DNA from: Hyphomicrobiales bacterium
GTDB taxonomy: Bacteria > Pseudomonadota > Alphaproteobacteria > Rhizobiales > Rhizobiaceae
Assembly: GCA_900470155.1 (NCBI GenBank)
Contig: UBZT01000019.1
Coordinates: 1 to 64,000, forward strand
Length of the DNA stretch: 64,000 nucleotides
Direction: 5' to 3'
The position numbers and the translations under genes were made by a program. Positions 36,128 through 45,193 of the stretch are shown here, piece after piece. Below the pieces are notes generated by a model. That model did no database searches, was not told the origin of the DNA, and saw nothing but the letters and a program-made list of their open reading frames with translations. How positions within the stretch are numbered: position 1 is the stretch's first letter; each line of letters opens with the position of its first letter.

Positions 36128-37987
36128 TCAGCGTGGCTGTAGATTGGACGTGTCGAGAGCGACAGCCGCCTCCTGGAGCAGCGGCAGGCCGGCCTTGCGC
36201 AATCCGGCGATCAAGCGCTGCCGATCAGCCCGCTGGATATTTCTCGCTTCAAGCTCCGCCTCGATATTGGCAACGAAATCCGGTTGCATCTGTGCGAAGA
36301 TCTGAGCATGACGGCGTCCCTCTTCTTCAAGACCCGCCTGGGTGTAGGTCACCGCCGCGACAGCATGAAAGAGGGGAGAAATCGTCATGTCCGTTTTCCG
36401 GATTTCGGAGACTGCAGTCTCGATATCATCGAGCATATAGGCAGCAAGGGCACGCATGCCGTGATAGTAGCCGCCGCCGGCCGGATGAAGAGCGATTGCC
36501 TGGTCAAGCAGAGTGGCGCCGCGGCCCCACCGTCCACTCAGCGCCATCCCAGTACCAAATTCGCCGATCAATTCCGTGTCATTCGGGTTGGTGGCAAGGG
36601 CCTGTTCACCGACACGCATCGACTCGCTCACCTCGCGTTCGACAAACAAAGCCATCATCAAGGCCTGCAGCCCTCTGGTGTCGTTGGGGTCGAGCTGTAT
36701 TGCGTTTCGGGCGGCAATAAGCGCTCGTTGCGTTGGCTGTGGCGAACCAATTTTAGGCTCGAGTTTGAACCGGGCTTCATCAAGGTAGGTGATCGACAGC
36801 ATTGCCCATGCGGTGGCATAGGCGGGATACTCGGCAACGGTGGTCTCCAGGCATTGGCGCGTGGCGGCGTGAGCCTCGACGCTCGGTTGCGCACGATAGG
36901 CATAAAACTGCCATGCGCAGTCATAGGAACCCGCGGCGGCAGAAATCTCCCTGTCGACCTGGGCCATGACGCCGTAGGGTTGAGCGATCGTCGCGGCAAC
37001 CCGGCGTGCAACGTCTTTCTGGATAGCGAGGGGATCCCCTATGGCAAGGTTCTCATCATAGTCCTTCGACCAGAAGATTTCCCCGCTAGTGGGAGAGACA
37101 AGTCGGGCCGTGACGCGCAAGCGACCGGAAGACGCTCTTACGCCGCCGGTGAGGAGGAACCGCGCACCAAGATCCTTGCTGACCTGGAATGCGTCTATTT
37201 CCGCTGGGGAAATTGTCGAGGTTTCTCGGCCGAACACCTTGATTTCGTTGAAGCGAGGAAGGGCGGTCAACAGTTCTTCTGTCAAAGCGACGGAATAGAG
37301 CTTCGCATCGGACCCTCCGTCGATGTTGGAAAACGGAACGACATAAACCGCCGGCAAACGAATGCTATTGGGCAATACGCGCGTCCCCGGACCGTCTAAG
37401 TTGCCCGTCAATTCGGCCGTGATCGGTGATCCATCTATGCCCTTTGCGTGCTGGTTTGCGGTGCCATTCGGATCGTTGGAAACCACCCAGTACATAACCG
37501 CTGCCAGCATCATCATTGTTGCGCCGGCCAAGACAGGTCCGTACCACCACCGGGACTTCGTATCTGCACTCGCCACCAAAGGTGCCAACTGAGGCCCCAC
37601 CCTTTCCGCAGCAGCCGTAGCACTCCATGAAAACGACGGCGTATACCCGCCCTTGGGGATCTCGATCCGGACCATATCCCGATCGCCTTCAACCAGGTAA
37701 TATCGCTCGAGCGAACGCCGCAGGCGTCCGGCTTCTATCCGGACGACAGGATCGTCCTGTGTGAAATTCTCATCACGGCCAAACACCTCGATCGCGATGC
37801 TGTAGCCTTTGATGCGACTGGCACGCCCTGCAAGCGTCTCGTCCACAACGTAGCGCAGAAATGCGGCCGCCCGCCCGGTGCCGGGAAACTCAGGGCTCGA
37901 AAGTATCCGTTCAAGCTGCGCTCGGATCTCGTCGATACCTGGCAAGCTTGCCTCATGTCCCAAATCGTCGGGTCTCGTCTTTAGCAT
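36128..37987 (-). CDS. Membrane-anchored winged-helix/TolB-like/TPR protein
   Basis: A 619-residue protein. Its N-terminal about 120 residues (IRAQLERILSSPEF, FLRYVVDETLAGRASRIKGY, VVRIEAGRLRRSLERYY, PKGGYTPSF) form a domain common in rhizobial proteins and likely DNA-binding. A single membrane helix follows (WWYGPVLAGATMMMLAAVMY), then a periplasmic TolB-N-like segment (VYVVPFSNIDGG, ELLTALPRFNEIKVFGR, LTGGVRASSGRLRVTARLV) and about five TPR-like helical repeats. This resembles adenylate cyclase-type proteins without the cyclase. The layout recalls CadC-like one-component sensors; that role is inference. Start chosen at the ATG at 37987 (MLKTRPDD). Confidence 0.75.
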   Translation of the reverse strand: MLKTRPDDLGHEASLPGIDEIRAQLERILSSPEFPGTGRAAAFLRYVVDETLAGRASRIKGYSIAIEVFGRDENFTQDDPVVRIEAGRLRRSLERYYLVEGDRDMVRIEIPKGGYTPSFSWSATAAAERVGPQLAPLVASADTKSRWWYGPVLAGATMMMLAAVMYWVVSNDPNGTANQHAKGIDGSPITAELTGNLDGPGTRVLPNSIRLPAVYVVPFSNIDGGSDAKLYSVALTEELLTALPRFNEIKVFGRETSTISPAEIDAFQVSKDLGARFLLTGGVRASSGRLRVTARLVSPTSGEIFWSKDYDENLAIGDPLAIQKDVARRVAATIAQPYGVMAQVDREISAAAGSYDCAWQFYAYRAQPSVEAHAATRQCLETTVAEYPAYATAWAMLSITYLDEARFKLEPKIGSPQPTQRALIAARNAIQLDPNDTRGLQALMMALFVEREVSESMRVGEQALATNPNDTELIGEFGTGMALSGRWGRGATLLDQAIALHPAGGGYYHGMRALAAYMLDDIETAVSEIRKTDMTISPLFHAVAAVTYTQAGLEEEGRRHAQIFAQMQPDFVANIEAELEARNIQRADRQRLIAGLRKAGLPLLQEAAVALDTSNLQPR

Positions 37988-38182
37988 GGCAGTCCCCAAT
38001 TCCCGGAGTACCAACAGTCAGCATGCATATGAGAGGCAAGTTATATGCATGAAGCGTACTCGTCCATTGCCACGCGACGGATCTTTGTGCGGAAAAATGG
38101 GCAAGGACTGCATGCAAAGAACTGTCCAGAGCCAAATTGCGCGGAGCATTCAGTGCTGGACAGCCGGCGATGCCGCTACACG

Positions 38183-38224
38183 GCTCATCTCACATGCAAG
38201 AACACGGGCATCAGCGAGATGAGC
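38183..38224 (-). terminator. Hairpin downstream of the 38280-38531 gene
   Basis: A 9-bp inverted repeat, GCTCATCTC at 38183-38191 and GAGATGAGC at 38216-38224, with a 24-nt loop, starting 56 bp after the stop of the small minus-strand gene. No T tract; a weak call. Confidence 0.4.
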
Positions 38225-38279
38225 TAGCCGTGACAAAAGTGAATTTCTCGAGTGTGGAAGCAGGTCAGTCCACCCGACC

Positions 38280-38531
38280 CTAGGCAGCAACACGATAGCG
38301 ACGAGAGATCGGCGGCGCCACAAAATCCCCCTGGTCTGGTTGGGCGAGTTCTTCACAAAACCTGAAATCCTCGATCGCGAAATGCTGATCCGTCCCGAAG
38401 CGCGCTACGCTCCAATATTCGCGCTCTGCGCCAAAAACATCCGAAATCTGGACGAGAACAAGTTCGTTTCCATCCAGTTGTTCGGCCCAATAGATGCGGC
38501 CAGGCTGAAGTTCGTCAACATTAATGGTCAT
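38280..38531 (-). CDS. Small hypothetical protein
   Basis: An 83-residue acidic protein beginning MTINVDELQPGRIYWAEQLD. The pattern suggests a compact beta-rich fold (LVLVQISDVFG, WSVARFG). No signal peptide or membrane helix. The ribosome site is weak (ATAGCGCA before ATG), which lowers confidence. No function can be assigned from sequence or from its neighbours. Confidence 0.58.
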   Translation of the reverse strand: MTINVDELQPGRIYWAEQLDGNELVLVQISDVFGAEREYWSVARFGTDQHFAIEDFRFCEELAQPDQGDFVAPPISRRYRVAA

Positions 38532-38732
38532 TGCGCTATCCGTGAATCATTCATAGACGCGGTAACAATCCGTCAGATTCCGTGTCTGGGTAAATACCCC
38601 AAATTGGATGGTATCATTTGCAACGTTTTGCAGGCTGACGACGAATCGCCACTCTCGCCCAGCCGGGCAATCCAGCCAAATCGCGCAGACACTGTTTTCA
38701 CGTTCTTAGGCCATGCACAGATAGTTGCGCGT

Positions 38733-39554
38733 TTAAATGCCAACCGGTTCGACCACACATTCGAACGCAGTGATCGGCGTGGAGAAACCCTTCAGTGTCA
38801 GCCTTGCCGTCTCCGCAAAGGGCGTGCTGCTACGCTGATCCCGAAACACATTTTCGGATACGAGAATTTGGTCCGTGGAGGCCGCAGAGCATAACCGGGC
38901 AGCGAGTTGTACCGTCGTGCCAAAAAGGTCTTTGCTGTCCTCGACGGGTTCGCCGCAGTCAAGACCAATGCGAATGTGTATCGGCTCTGGATTGCCCCGG
39001 TTAAAATGGCGGAAGCCCTGAAGGATGTCAGTGGCGCATTCAACTGCCCGCGTCGTCGAGATGAATGACGCCATTATCCCATCGCCCGTGTGTTTCACTT
39101 CACATCCGCTTTTGTCGTTCAAGCACCGTCGCACGATGGAGTCGTGAGCCCTGACCAGCTCTGCACCCATACGGTCGCCGAGGCGAGCGGTCATTTCCGT
39201 CGAACCCACGATGTCCGTAAACATGATCGCGCGGTGGGCAAAGCCGATGTTGGGCAATGGCTCGGCAAGCGGTTCGGGATCAGAGATCCGGCCAAGAAAA
39301 GCCTCGACGGCTGACAACGCAACCTCGACCACGTCGCCGGCCACGTGGCCGTGGGCCACCCGGTGGACGCATTGAGCCGTTTCCTTGTCTGGTGCGTCGA
39401 TCAGGCAAAATGCAGTGCCCCGATGATGGTCGAACCAGTATGTCAGAAACTTAACGCCAAATGCGTCCTGGATTTCGAGATCCTTGCGATGAGCCTCTGC
39501 GACGTCTGCAGCGCTGTATCCTTTGAGATCATGACGATCCATGAAAATGGCCAT
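38733..39554 (-). CDS. DUF4242-class III adenylate/guanylate cyclase fusion
   Basis: A 273-residue protein. Residues 1 to about 80 (MAIFMDRHDLKGYSAADVAE, KFLTYWFDHHRGTAFCLIDA) match the DUF4242 ferredoxin-like family, which includes the nickel-binding protein SCO4226. Residues from about 105 form a class III cyclase domain: metal-binding FTDIVGSTEM, substrate region KHTGDGIMASF, and VQLAARLCSAASTDQILVS. Both metal-binding Asp are present, so activity is plausible. GGGGAGGAGAAAGACG precedes the ATG at 39554. The fusion suggests that metal or another ligand bound at the N-terminus controls cyclic nucleotide synthesis, which is inference. Confidence 0.85.
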   Translation of the reverse strand: MAIFMDRHDLKGYSAADVAEAHRKDLEIQDAFGVKFLTYWFDHHRGTAFCLIDAPDKETAQCVHRVAHGHVAGDVVEVALSAVEAFLGRISDPEPLAEPLPNIGFAHRAIMFTDIVGSTEMTARLGDRMGAELVRAHDSIVRRCLNDKSGCEVKHTGDGIMASFISTTRAVECATDILQGFRHFNRGNPEPIHIRIGLDCGEPVEDSKDLFGTTVQLAARLCSAASTDQILVSENVFRDQRSSTPFAETARLTLKGFSTPITAFECVVEPVGI

Positions 39555-39836
39555 CGTCTTTCTCCTCCCCAGGTCAAAGCTCCGAGCCAAGTATAGTGTA
39601 TTCCCAATCGGATTGCTGGGCAAACGATCCCTTATTTTCGGCTTGATGATGGGTGGTCGGGCTGATGAGGATCTGCAGCTGACCAGAGATCAGCCAACGC
39701 CCGCCTCGGTTATGGTTCACGTTTTGCAATGCTTTGTCACGCAAAATGAGTTTCTTTCCCAAGCCAGAGCGGTCATGAGAGGGTCAGTGATTTTCTGATC
39801 GCATCGTTGATGCCCCCTCAATGAAGAATATACCGC

Positions 39837-41219
39837 ATGAAAGAGCCGATCGCATTGCAGGAGATTCCCCGAAACAGCGTGTTCCGCGAGGGTGACGTTT
39901 TTGTTCTTTTCGGCGAATTGTTCGGACGCGGCTACGCTACCGGCCTTCTGGAAGAAGCGCGAAATGCCGGGATGCAGATCATCGGGATTACGGTCGGGCG
40001 GCGCAATGATGACAACACGCTGCGGCCACTCAACGCCGACGAGCTGTCGGAAGCTGAATCCCGGCTCGGCGGCAAGATCATCAATATTCCCCTCATGGCA
40101 GGCTTTGATCTTGATGCACCTGCGGGTCACCCGACACCGACGGATCTTCTAGCGGGCATGACGCTTGCCGGCTGGGAAAGCGATAGGCTGGACTGGGACT
40201 ACATCGAGAAGTGTCGCCAGATCGCCACCATGCGTTTCACCCAAGCCCTGTCTGAGGTGATGGCCGTTCTCGACAGCATGATCGGTGACGGTCGGAATGT
40301 ATTTTTCGCCCATACAATGGCGGGCGGCATTCCCAAAGCGAAAGTTTTCCTTGCTCTTGCCAACCGCATTTACAAGGGCACGGCCACCCGTCATATGTCG
40401 TCGCAAGCCCTGCTCGACAGCGATCTGGGAAAGTTGATCCTTCAGAATTTCGACGAGGTGTCTGCCAATACGTTCGGCCACCTGATCGACTTCAGTTCGG
40501 CGATTCGCCAGCGCGTCGAAGCATCGGGTGCGCAGGTCAGGTATACGGCCTACGGATATCACGGGACCGGAATCCTGATCGATAGCGAATACCGTTGGCA
40601 AACCTACACCAATTACACCCAGGGTTACGCCAAGATGCGGCTCGAGAGCTTTGCCGAGAAGGCATGGAAAGCCGGCATCAAGGCGACGGTCTACAATTGC
40701 CCGGAAATCCGCACCAACTCGTCTGACGTTTTCACCGGCATTGAATTGCCTTTGATCCCCCTCCTTCTCGCATTGAAGAAAGAAGGCGGCGGAGAATGGG
40801 CCGAGCAACAGTGGCAGGCGTGCGAGGCACTCCTGACCGACGGCTATACACTAGACGACGCTATTGCGAAGATCAGGACGCTACAGGCCAGCGACGTGAT
40901 GATTCCATTTTACGATTTCATGGCATGGCCCATGCCCAACAGCCAGGCACAGGCCGATCTTACAATCGGCACATCGCACGAGATTACGAAGATGCACCGC
41001 GACGGCAAAGCGCTGATTAGTGATCATCTGAGCGCGCTTGTGGTCGAAGCGACCGGACAACTTATTTTCGCCGCCTCTTCCGCTCCCATTGGCCCCGTCC
41101 TTTGGCTTAACCATGACGTCGTCGCAAAGCGCCTCAACACGTCGCATGCAAGAGCCACCACACCGACAACCATCCGGCAGGACGACAGGCAAAACACATC
41201 GCAGTTGGAAGTGGTTTGA
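39837..41219 (+). CDS. FabMG-like enoyl-ACP reductase family protein (tentative)
   Basis: A 460-residue soluble protein. The opening DVFVLFGELFGRGYATGLLE and IGITVGRRNDDNTLRPL suggest a nucleotide-binding fold; the middle contains FFAHTMAGGIPKAKVFLALA, and the end LIFAASSAPIGPVLWLNHDV. From memory this matches the family annotated as enoyl-ACP reductase FabMG-like, first found in metagenomic DNA; I could not verify it. FabMG-type enzymes reduce enoyl-ACP in fatty acid synthesis. The Thr/Arg-rich last about 25 residues are unlike the rest. It stands alone, without other fab genes nearby. Confidence 0.6.
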   Translation: MKEPIALQEIPRNSVFREGDVFVLFGELFGRGYATGLLEEARNAGMQIIGITVGRRNDDNTLRPLNADELSEAESRLGGKIINIPLMAGFDLDAPAGHPTPTDLLAGMTLAGWESDRLDWDYIEKCRQIATMRFTQALSEVMAVLDSMIGDGRNVFFAHTMAGGIPKAKVFLALANRIYKGTATRHMSSQALLDSDLGKLILQNFDEVSANTFGHLIDFSSAIRQRVEASGAQVRYTAYGYHGTGILIDSEYRWQTYTNYTQGYAKMRLESFAEKAWKAGIKATVYNCPEIRTNSSDVFTGIELPLIPLLLALKKEGGGEWAEQQWQACEALLTDGYTLDDAIAKIRTLQASDVMIPFYDFMAWPMPNSQAQADLTIGTSHEITKMHRDGKALISDHLSALVVEATGQLIFAASSAPIGPVLWLNHDVVAKRLNTSHARATTPTTIRQDDRQNTSQLEVV

Positions 41220-41809
41220 TCGTCAAGGCCGCGCAAAGCCGGCCTGACCCCAAAGCGGTATGTGATCTTCGACAGCGACAACCGCCCCGCAGCCCGGGAT
41301 TGGATTGTGAAGACCGCGCCATCATCCAGGCGCCACCTTTGATTTTTTAGAGCCTCATTGCGTCGGTCCGCGTGACAGTGTGACTGTGTGAAGCTGACAA
41401 TTGGCGTTCCGCCGCTCTACACAATCTGGCAGACCGCTGGTCCCCGCGATGGCGATACGGGCGATCATCTGACGCTTGTCCGGACGGTGGATCCCGGGCC
41501 AGGTTAAGCCTGCCGGCGTTTCCGCGCGCGAGCCGATATCCTACTCAAGCAAATCCTAACAACCTATCCGGCAATTCCCGATAGTCGGGTGGGCTCGTAG
41601 CTTCAGGATAACGAGGCGGGCTATCAGGATTTTATAGCCGAAGCGCGAGGCGACGGCCTCATTGCATACGGCAGCCAGGAGCGAGCCGGCATTCGCGCAG
41701 AGCAGGAACGGACCTGCCCGAAGCCCTCGGGGAAGTGCCCTATAATTATGCAACTCCAATTATGCCTTAAAAAACGCCTTGACCTTGATTGAAATTCGGC
41801 ATTCACTGA
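41220..41809. other. Long intergenic region, no supported gene
   Basis: About 590 bp between the FabMG-like gene and the GntR regulator. A short open frame from GTG 41388 to TAA 41507 (39 residues) is seen but has no ribosome site. I noticed no RNA gene or repeat. The length and poor coding potential suggest eroded sequence. Confidence 0.4.
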
Positions 41810-41836
41810 ACCAATCAACAATTGGTACGAACCAAT
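41810..41836. promoter_or_regulatory. Likely GntR operator with three ACCAAT half-sites
   Basis: ACCAAT at 41810-41815 and ATTGGT at 41821-41826 form an inverted repeat with a 5-bp centre; a third ACCAAT at 41831-41836 ends one base before the GntR start codon. Binding here would block the regulator's own translation start and transcription, as expected for autorepression. Confidence 0.6.
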
Positions 41837-41837
41837 C

Positions 41838-42569
41838 ATGCCAGCATCCTCACCGCAGGACAATTCAAACTACGCTCTGGAAAAGCTGCGTGATCTTCTT
41901 CGCCAGGGAGACGTGGCGAGCGACGGCAAATTGCCGACGGAGCGCATGTTGTGCGAGAAGCTCGGCTTGGGCCGCCGGGCGATCCGCAGGGCCCTGGAGG
42001 TTCTGGAGGCCGAAGGCGCTATCTGGCGCAAGCAAGGCTCAGGCACCTATGTCGGGCAGAAGCCGGACGAGTGGAGCGGTCAGCTCGAGACTATCGTGGC
42101 TGGAACCAATGTCATGGAAATCATGGAGGTGCGCCTTCGCATCGAGCCGCAGCTTGCCCAATTGGCCGCCCTTCGCGCCAAGGGCAGCGACATCGACCGA
42201 ATGCGCGAACTTGCGCAGAAAATCCTGGGCAGCGAGGATGCCGATGCCAAGGAGCTGTGGGACGGCGCACTGCACCGGCAGATCGCCCAGGCAGCCGGCA
42301 ACCAGCTTTTCCTATCTATCTTCGATGTCATCAACCGGGTTCGCCAGGATGATGCTTGGCAATCGATTCGCGAACGGGCCCGCAGCAGCGCCAATACAAT
42401 GGGCATTTCCAATGCCCAGCATGCAGCCATTATCGATGCCATCGCCGCACGCGACCCGGCCAAGGCCGGCGAAGCGATGCGCCAACATCTGCTGATGCTG
42501 CAGGAGCGGCTGATCCGCCAGACATCCATGGACCATCTGGAGGGCGAACCGCTCGACCAGGTGTCATGA
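41838..42569 (+). CDS. FadR-type GntR regulator of the peptide operon
   Basis: A 243-residue regulator. The winged helix covers residues 10-75 (LEKLRDLLRQGD, KLPTERMLCEKLGLGRRAIR, RALEVLEAEGAIWRKQGSG); the helical FCD ligand domain follows (EVRLRIEPQLAQLAALRA, WDGALHRQIAQAAGNQ, QHAAIIDAIAARDPAKA), with the His expected for a metal or carboxylate site. It lies 97 bp before the peptide-binding protein gene in the same direction and likely controls that operon together with itself. Confidence 0.9.
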   Translation: MPASSPQDNSNYALEKLRDLLRQGDVASDGKLPTERMLCEKLGLGRRAIRRALEVLEAEGAIWRKQGSGTYVGQKPDEWSGQLETIVAGTNVMEIMEVRLRIEPQLAQLAALRAKGSDIDRMRELAQKILGSEDADAKELWDGALHRQIAQAAGNQLFLSIFDVINRVRQDDAWQSIRERARSSANTMGISNAQHAAIIDAIAARDPAKAGEAMRQHLLMLQERLIRQTSMDHLEGEPLDQVS

Positions 42570-42666
42570 GACCGGAATACCGGCTGATGCCGGACACTAC
42601 CAACGTCGGGGAAACAACCGACGAAAGCCATGAGAACAGAAAACCAGACCAGAGGATTTTTCGACC

Positions 42667-44175
42667 ATGAAGATACTGTCCCGTTTATCGACCCTACTCC
42701 TGGCGAGCGCCATGCTTGCCGGCCCCGCACTGTCCGCCGAACTGCGCATCGGCCTGCAGGATGATGCCGACGTGCTGGACCCTGCCCAGTCCCGTACCTT
42801 TGTCGGCCGCATCGTCTACACCGCTATGTGCGACAAGCTGGTGGATGTTTCGCCCGATCTGAAGATCGTGCCGCAGCTGGCCACCGAATGGGCCTGGTCT
42901 ACCGATGGCAAGGAACTGACCATGAAACTGCGCGAAGGTGTCAAGTTCCACGACGGTACGCCCTTCAATGCAGCCGCCGTCGTTGCGACCATCGAACGCA
43001 ACAAGACCCTGCCGGAATCCCGCCGCAAGAGCGAGCTGACCTCGGTGGAAAAGGTCGAAGCCACAGGCGACTACGACGTGAAGTTCACGCTCAAGGCGCC
43101 GGATGTCACGCTGCTGGCTCAATTGTCCGACCGTGCGGGCATGATCGTTTCGCCGAAGGCGGCCGCTGAACTCGGCGCCAATTTCGGCTCCGCGCCGGTC
43201 TGCGCCGGGCCGTTCAAGTTCGTCGAGCGCGTTCAGCAGGACCGCATCGTCCTCGAAAAATTCGCCGACTACTGGGACAAGGACAAGGTCTTCATTGACA
43301 AGGTCACCTATCTGCCGATCCCCGACACGACCGTGCGCCTTGCCAACCTGCGCTCCGGCGAACTCGACATGATCGAGCGACTGGCGGCAACCGATGCGAC
43401 ATCCGTCAAGGCAGACGAGAGCCTCACCTATTCCGACGTCGTCAATATCGGCTACATGGCGCTTTATGTGAACATCGCCAATGGCGCCCGCGCCGACAAT
43501 CCGTTCGGCAAGGACAAGCGCCTGCGCCAGGCCTTCTCGCTCGCCATCGACCGGGAAGCGCTGAACCAGGTCGTCTATGAGGGCACGGCCGTGGGCGGCA
43601 ACCAGCCCTTCCCGCCGAACAGCCCCTGGTTCAACAAGGACCTGCCGGTTCCGGCCCGCGACCTCGAAAAGGCCAAGGCCCTGATCAAGGAAGCCGGCTT
43701 CGAGCGGGTGCCGATCGAGATGCAGATCCCCAACAATCCGGTTGCGGCCCAGATGATGCAGATCGTCCAGGCGATGGTGGCCGAGGCCGGCTTCGATGTC
43801 AGCCTGAAGACGACGGAGTTTGCGACCTTGCTCAGCGAGCAGACCGCCGGCAATTATCAGCTCAGCCGCTCCGATTGGTCCGGCCGCGTCGATCCTGACG
43901 GCAACCTGCACCAGTTCGTCACCTGCGAGGGCGGCATCAACGACACGAAATACTGCAATCCGGAAGTCGACACACTTCTCAACGAAGCCCGCGCTTCGAC
44001 CGACGATGCCGTGCGCAAGCAGAAATACGATGCCGCCGGCAAGATCCTCAACGAGGATCTGCCCGTCATCTATCTCGGCCACCAGTCATGGATCTGGGCG
44101 ACCAAGAAAGAGGTTACCGGCTTCGTTCCGTCGCCCGATGGCATGATCCGTCTGCTCGGCGTCAAGAAGGGCTGA
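42667..44175 (+). CDS. ABC transporter periplasmic peptide-binding protein
   Basis: A 502-residue family 5 solute-binding protein for peptides or related solutes. It has a clear signal peptide (MKILSRLSTLLLASAMLAGP...SAEL) and family features such as LDPAQSRTFVGRIVYTAMCD, LREGVKFHDGTPFNAAAV and RQAFSLAIDREALNQVVYEG. It delivers substrate to the two permeases encoded next. The substrate is not known; the enclosed gamma-glutamyltransferase hints at gamma-glutamyl peptides such as glutathione. Confidence 0.93.
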   Translation: MKILSRLSTLLLASAMLAGPALSAELRIGLQDDADVLDPAQSRTFVGRIVYTAMCDKLVDVSPDLKIVPQLATEWAWSTDGKELTMKLREGVKFHDGTPFNAAAVVATIERNKTLPESRRKSELTSVEKVEATGDYDVKFTLKAPDVTLLAQLSDRAGMIVSPKAAAELGANFGSAPVCAGPFKFVERVQQDRIVLEKFADYWDKDKVFIDKVTYLPIPDTTVRLANLRSGELDMIERLAATDATSVKADESLTYSDVVNIGYMALYVNIANGARADNPFGKDKRLRQAFSLAIDREALNQVVYEGTAVGGNQPFPPNSPWFNKDLPVPARDLEKAKALIKEAGFERVPIEMQIPNNPVAAQMMQIVQAMVAEAGFDVSLKTTEFATLLSEQTAGNYQLSRSDWSGRVDPDGNLHQFVTCEGGINDTKYCNPEVDTLLNEARASTDDAVRKQKYDAAGKILNEDLPVIYLGHQSWIWATKKEVTGFVPSPDGMIRLLGVKKG

Positions 44176-44189
44176 TCCGCCCCGATCTC

Positions 44190-44218
44190 TCCTGCGGAGC
44201 GCCAGATGCTCCGCAGGA
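44190..44218 (+). terminator. Intercistronic hairpin
   Basis: A perfect 11-bp stem (TCCTGCGGAGC at 44190-44200, complement at 44208-44218) with a 7-nt loop, between the binding protein and permease genes. Such hairpins often stabilise or partly end the upstream mRNA so that the binding protein is made in excess over the permeases. Confidence 0.65.
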
Positions 44219-44239
44219 ATCTCCCAAAATCAGGACCGG

Positions 44240-45193
44240 ATGTTCATGCATATCTACATCGGAAAACGGCTGCTGGTCGCCATACCGACGCTTTTGATCG
44301 TGTCGATCTTCGTCTTCTCGCTGCAGAAGCTGCTGCCGGGCGATCCGATCCTCGCCATGGCCGGCGAAGAGCGTGACCCGCAGGTCATCGAATTTTTGCG
44401 GGAGAAATATCGCCTGAACGATCCCGTCATCTATCAATACGGCTACTGGATTGCCAACGTGCTGCAGGGCGATTTTGGCATCTCGCTGCGCACCAACCAG
44501 CCGGTGCTGGAACTGATCGGCGAGAAACTGCCCGTCACGATCCAGCTGGCGATCATGTCGATGATCTTCGCCTTTGTCATCGGCGTTCCCATGGGCATCC
44601 TAGCTGCCGTCAAGAAGAACACCGTCATCGACTACATCGCCAACATAGTCGCGCTGTCCGGCCTCTCCATCCCGAATTTCTGGCTGGGCATCATGCTGAT
44701 CCTGCTGGTTTCGGTAAAGCTCGGCTGGCTGCCAGCGTCGGGTTATGAATCGATCTTCGTCGATCCGGTGCGCTCGATTGAAACCATGATCATGCCGGCC
44801 TTCGTGCTGGGTACAGCACTCGCCGCCACCTTGATGCGCCACACGCGCTCGGCCATGCTGAGCGTGATGAAGGCCGATTATATTCGAACGGCCCGCGCCA
44901 AGGGCCTGTCGGAACGGGTCGTCATTCTCAGCCACACCTTCCGCAATGCGCTGCTGCCAATCGTGACGCTCAGCGCCCTTCTGTTCGGCGAGCTTCTCGC
45001 CGGTGCGGTGCTGACCGAACAGATCTTCACTATTCCGGGTTTTGGCAAGCTGATCGTCGATGCCGTGTTCAACCGCGATTACGCCGTGGTGCAGGGTGTC
45101 GTGCTGTGCACCGCCGTCGGCTTCATCCTGATGAACCTCGTTGCCGATGTCCTCTATGTCATCCTCAATCCGCGCATGAGGGCAAGCCTATGA
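44240..45193 (+). CDS. Peptide ABC transporter permease (DppB type)
   Basis: A 317-residue inner-membrane permease with six helices and the family opening IGKRLLVAIPTLLIVSIFVF. Typical features are LLPGDPI, the cytoplasmic EAA-like loop IRTARAKGLSERVVILSHTF and the end VLYVILNPRMR. The ATG at 44240 has AGGA close upstream; an ATG two codons later is possible. It overlaps the next permease gene as ATGA. Confidence 0.92.
   Translation: MFMHIYIGKRLLVAIPTLLIVSIFVFSLQKLLPGDPILAMAGEERDPQVIEFLREKYRLNDPVIYQYGYWIANVLQGDFGISLRTNQPVLELIGEKLPVTIQLAIMSMIFAFVIGVPMGILAAVKKNTVIDYIANIVALSGLSIPNFWLGIMLILLVSVKLGWLPASGYESIFVDPVRSIETMIMPAFVLGTALAATLMRHTRSAMLSVMKADYIRTARAKGLSERVVILSHTFRNALLPIVTLSALLFGELLAGAVLTEQIFTIPGFGKLIVDAVFNRDYAVVQGVVLCTAVGFILMNLVADVLYVILNPRMRASL

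Noticed and set aside
35356..36720. 454-codon plus-strand open frame between the DUF2955 and TPR genes
   Set aside because: It overlaps three better-supported genes on both strands and is Arg/Gln/Pro-rich without any domain.
41388..41507. 39-codon open frame starting with GTG in the gap before the GntR gene
   Set aside because: No ribosome site, no recognised pattern and too short to judge; left as intergenic.
42694..44082. 462-codon minus-strand open frame opposite the peptide-binding protein
   Set aside because: It is a shadow of codon bias in the real plus-strand gene; composition is rich in Gly/Arg/Asp/His without motifs.
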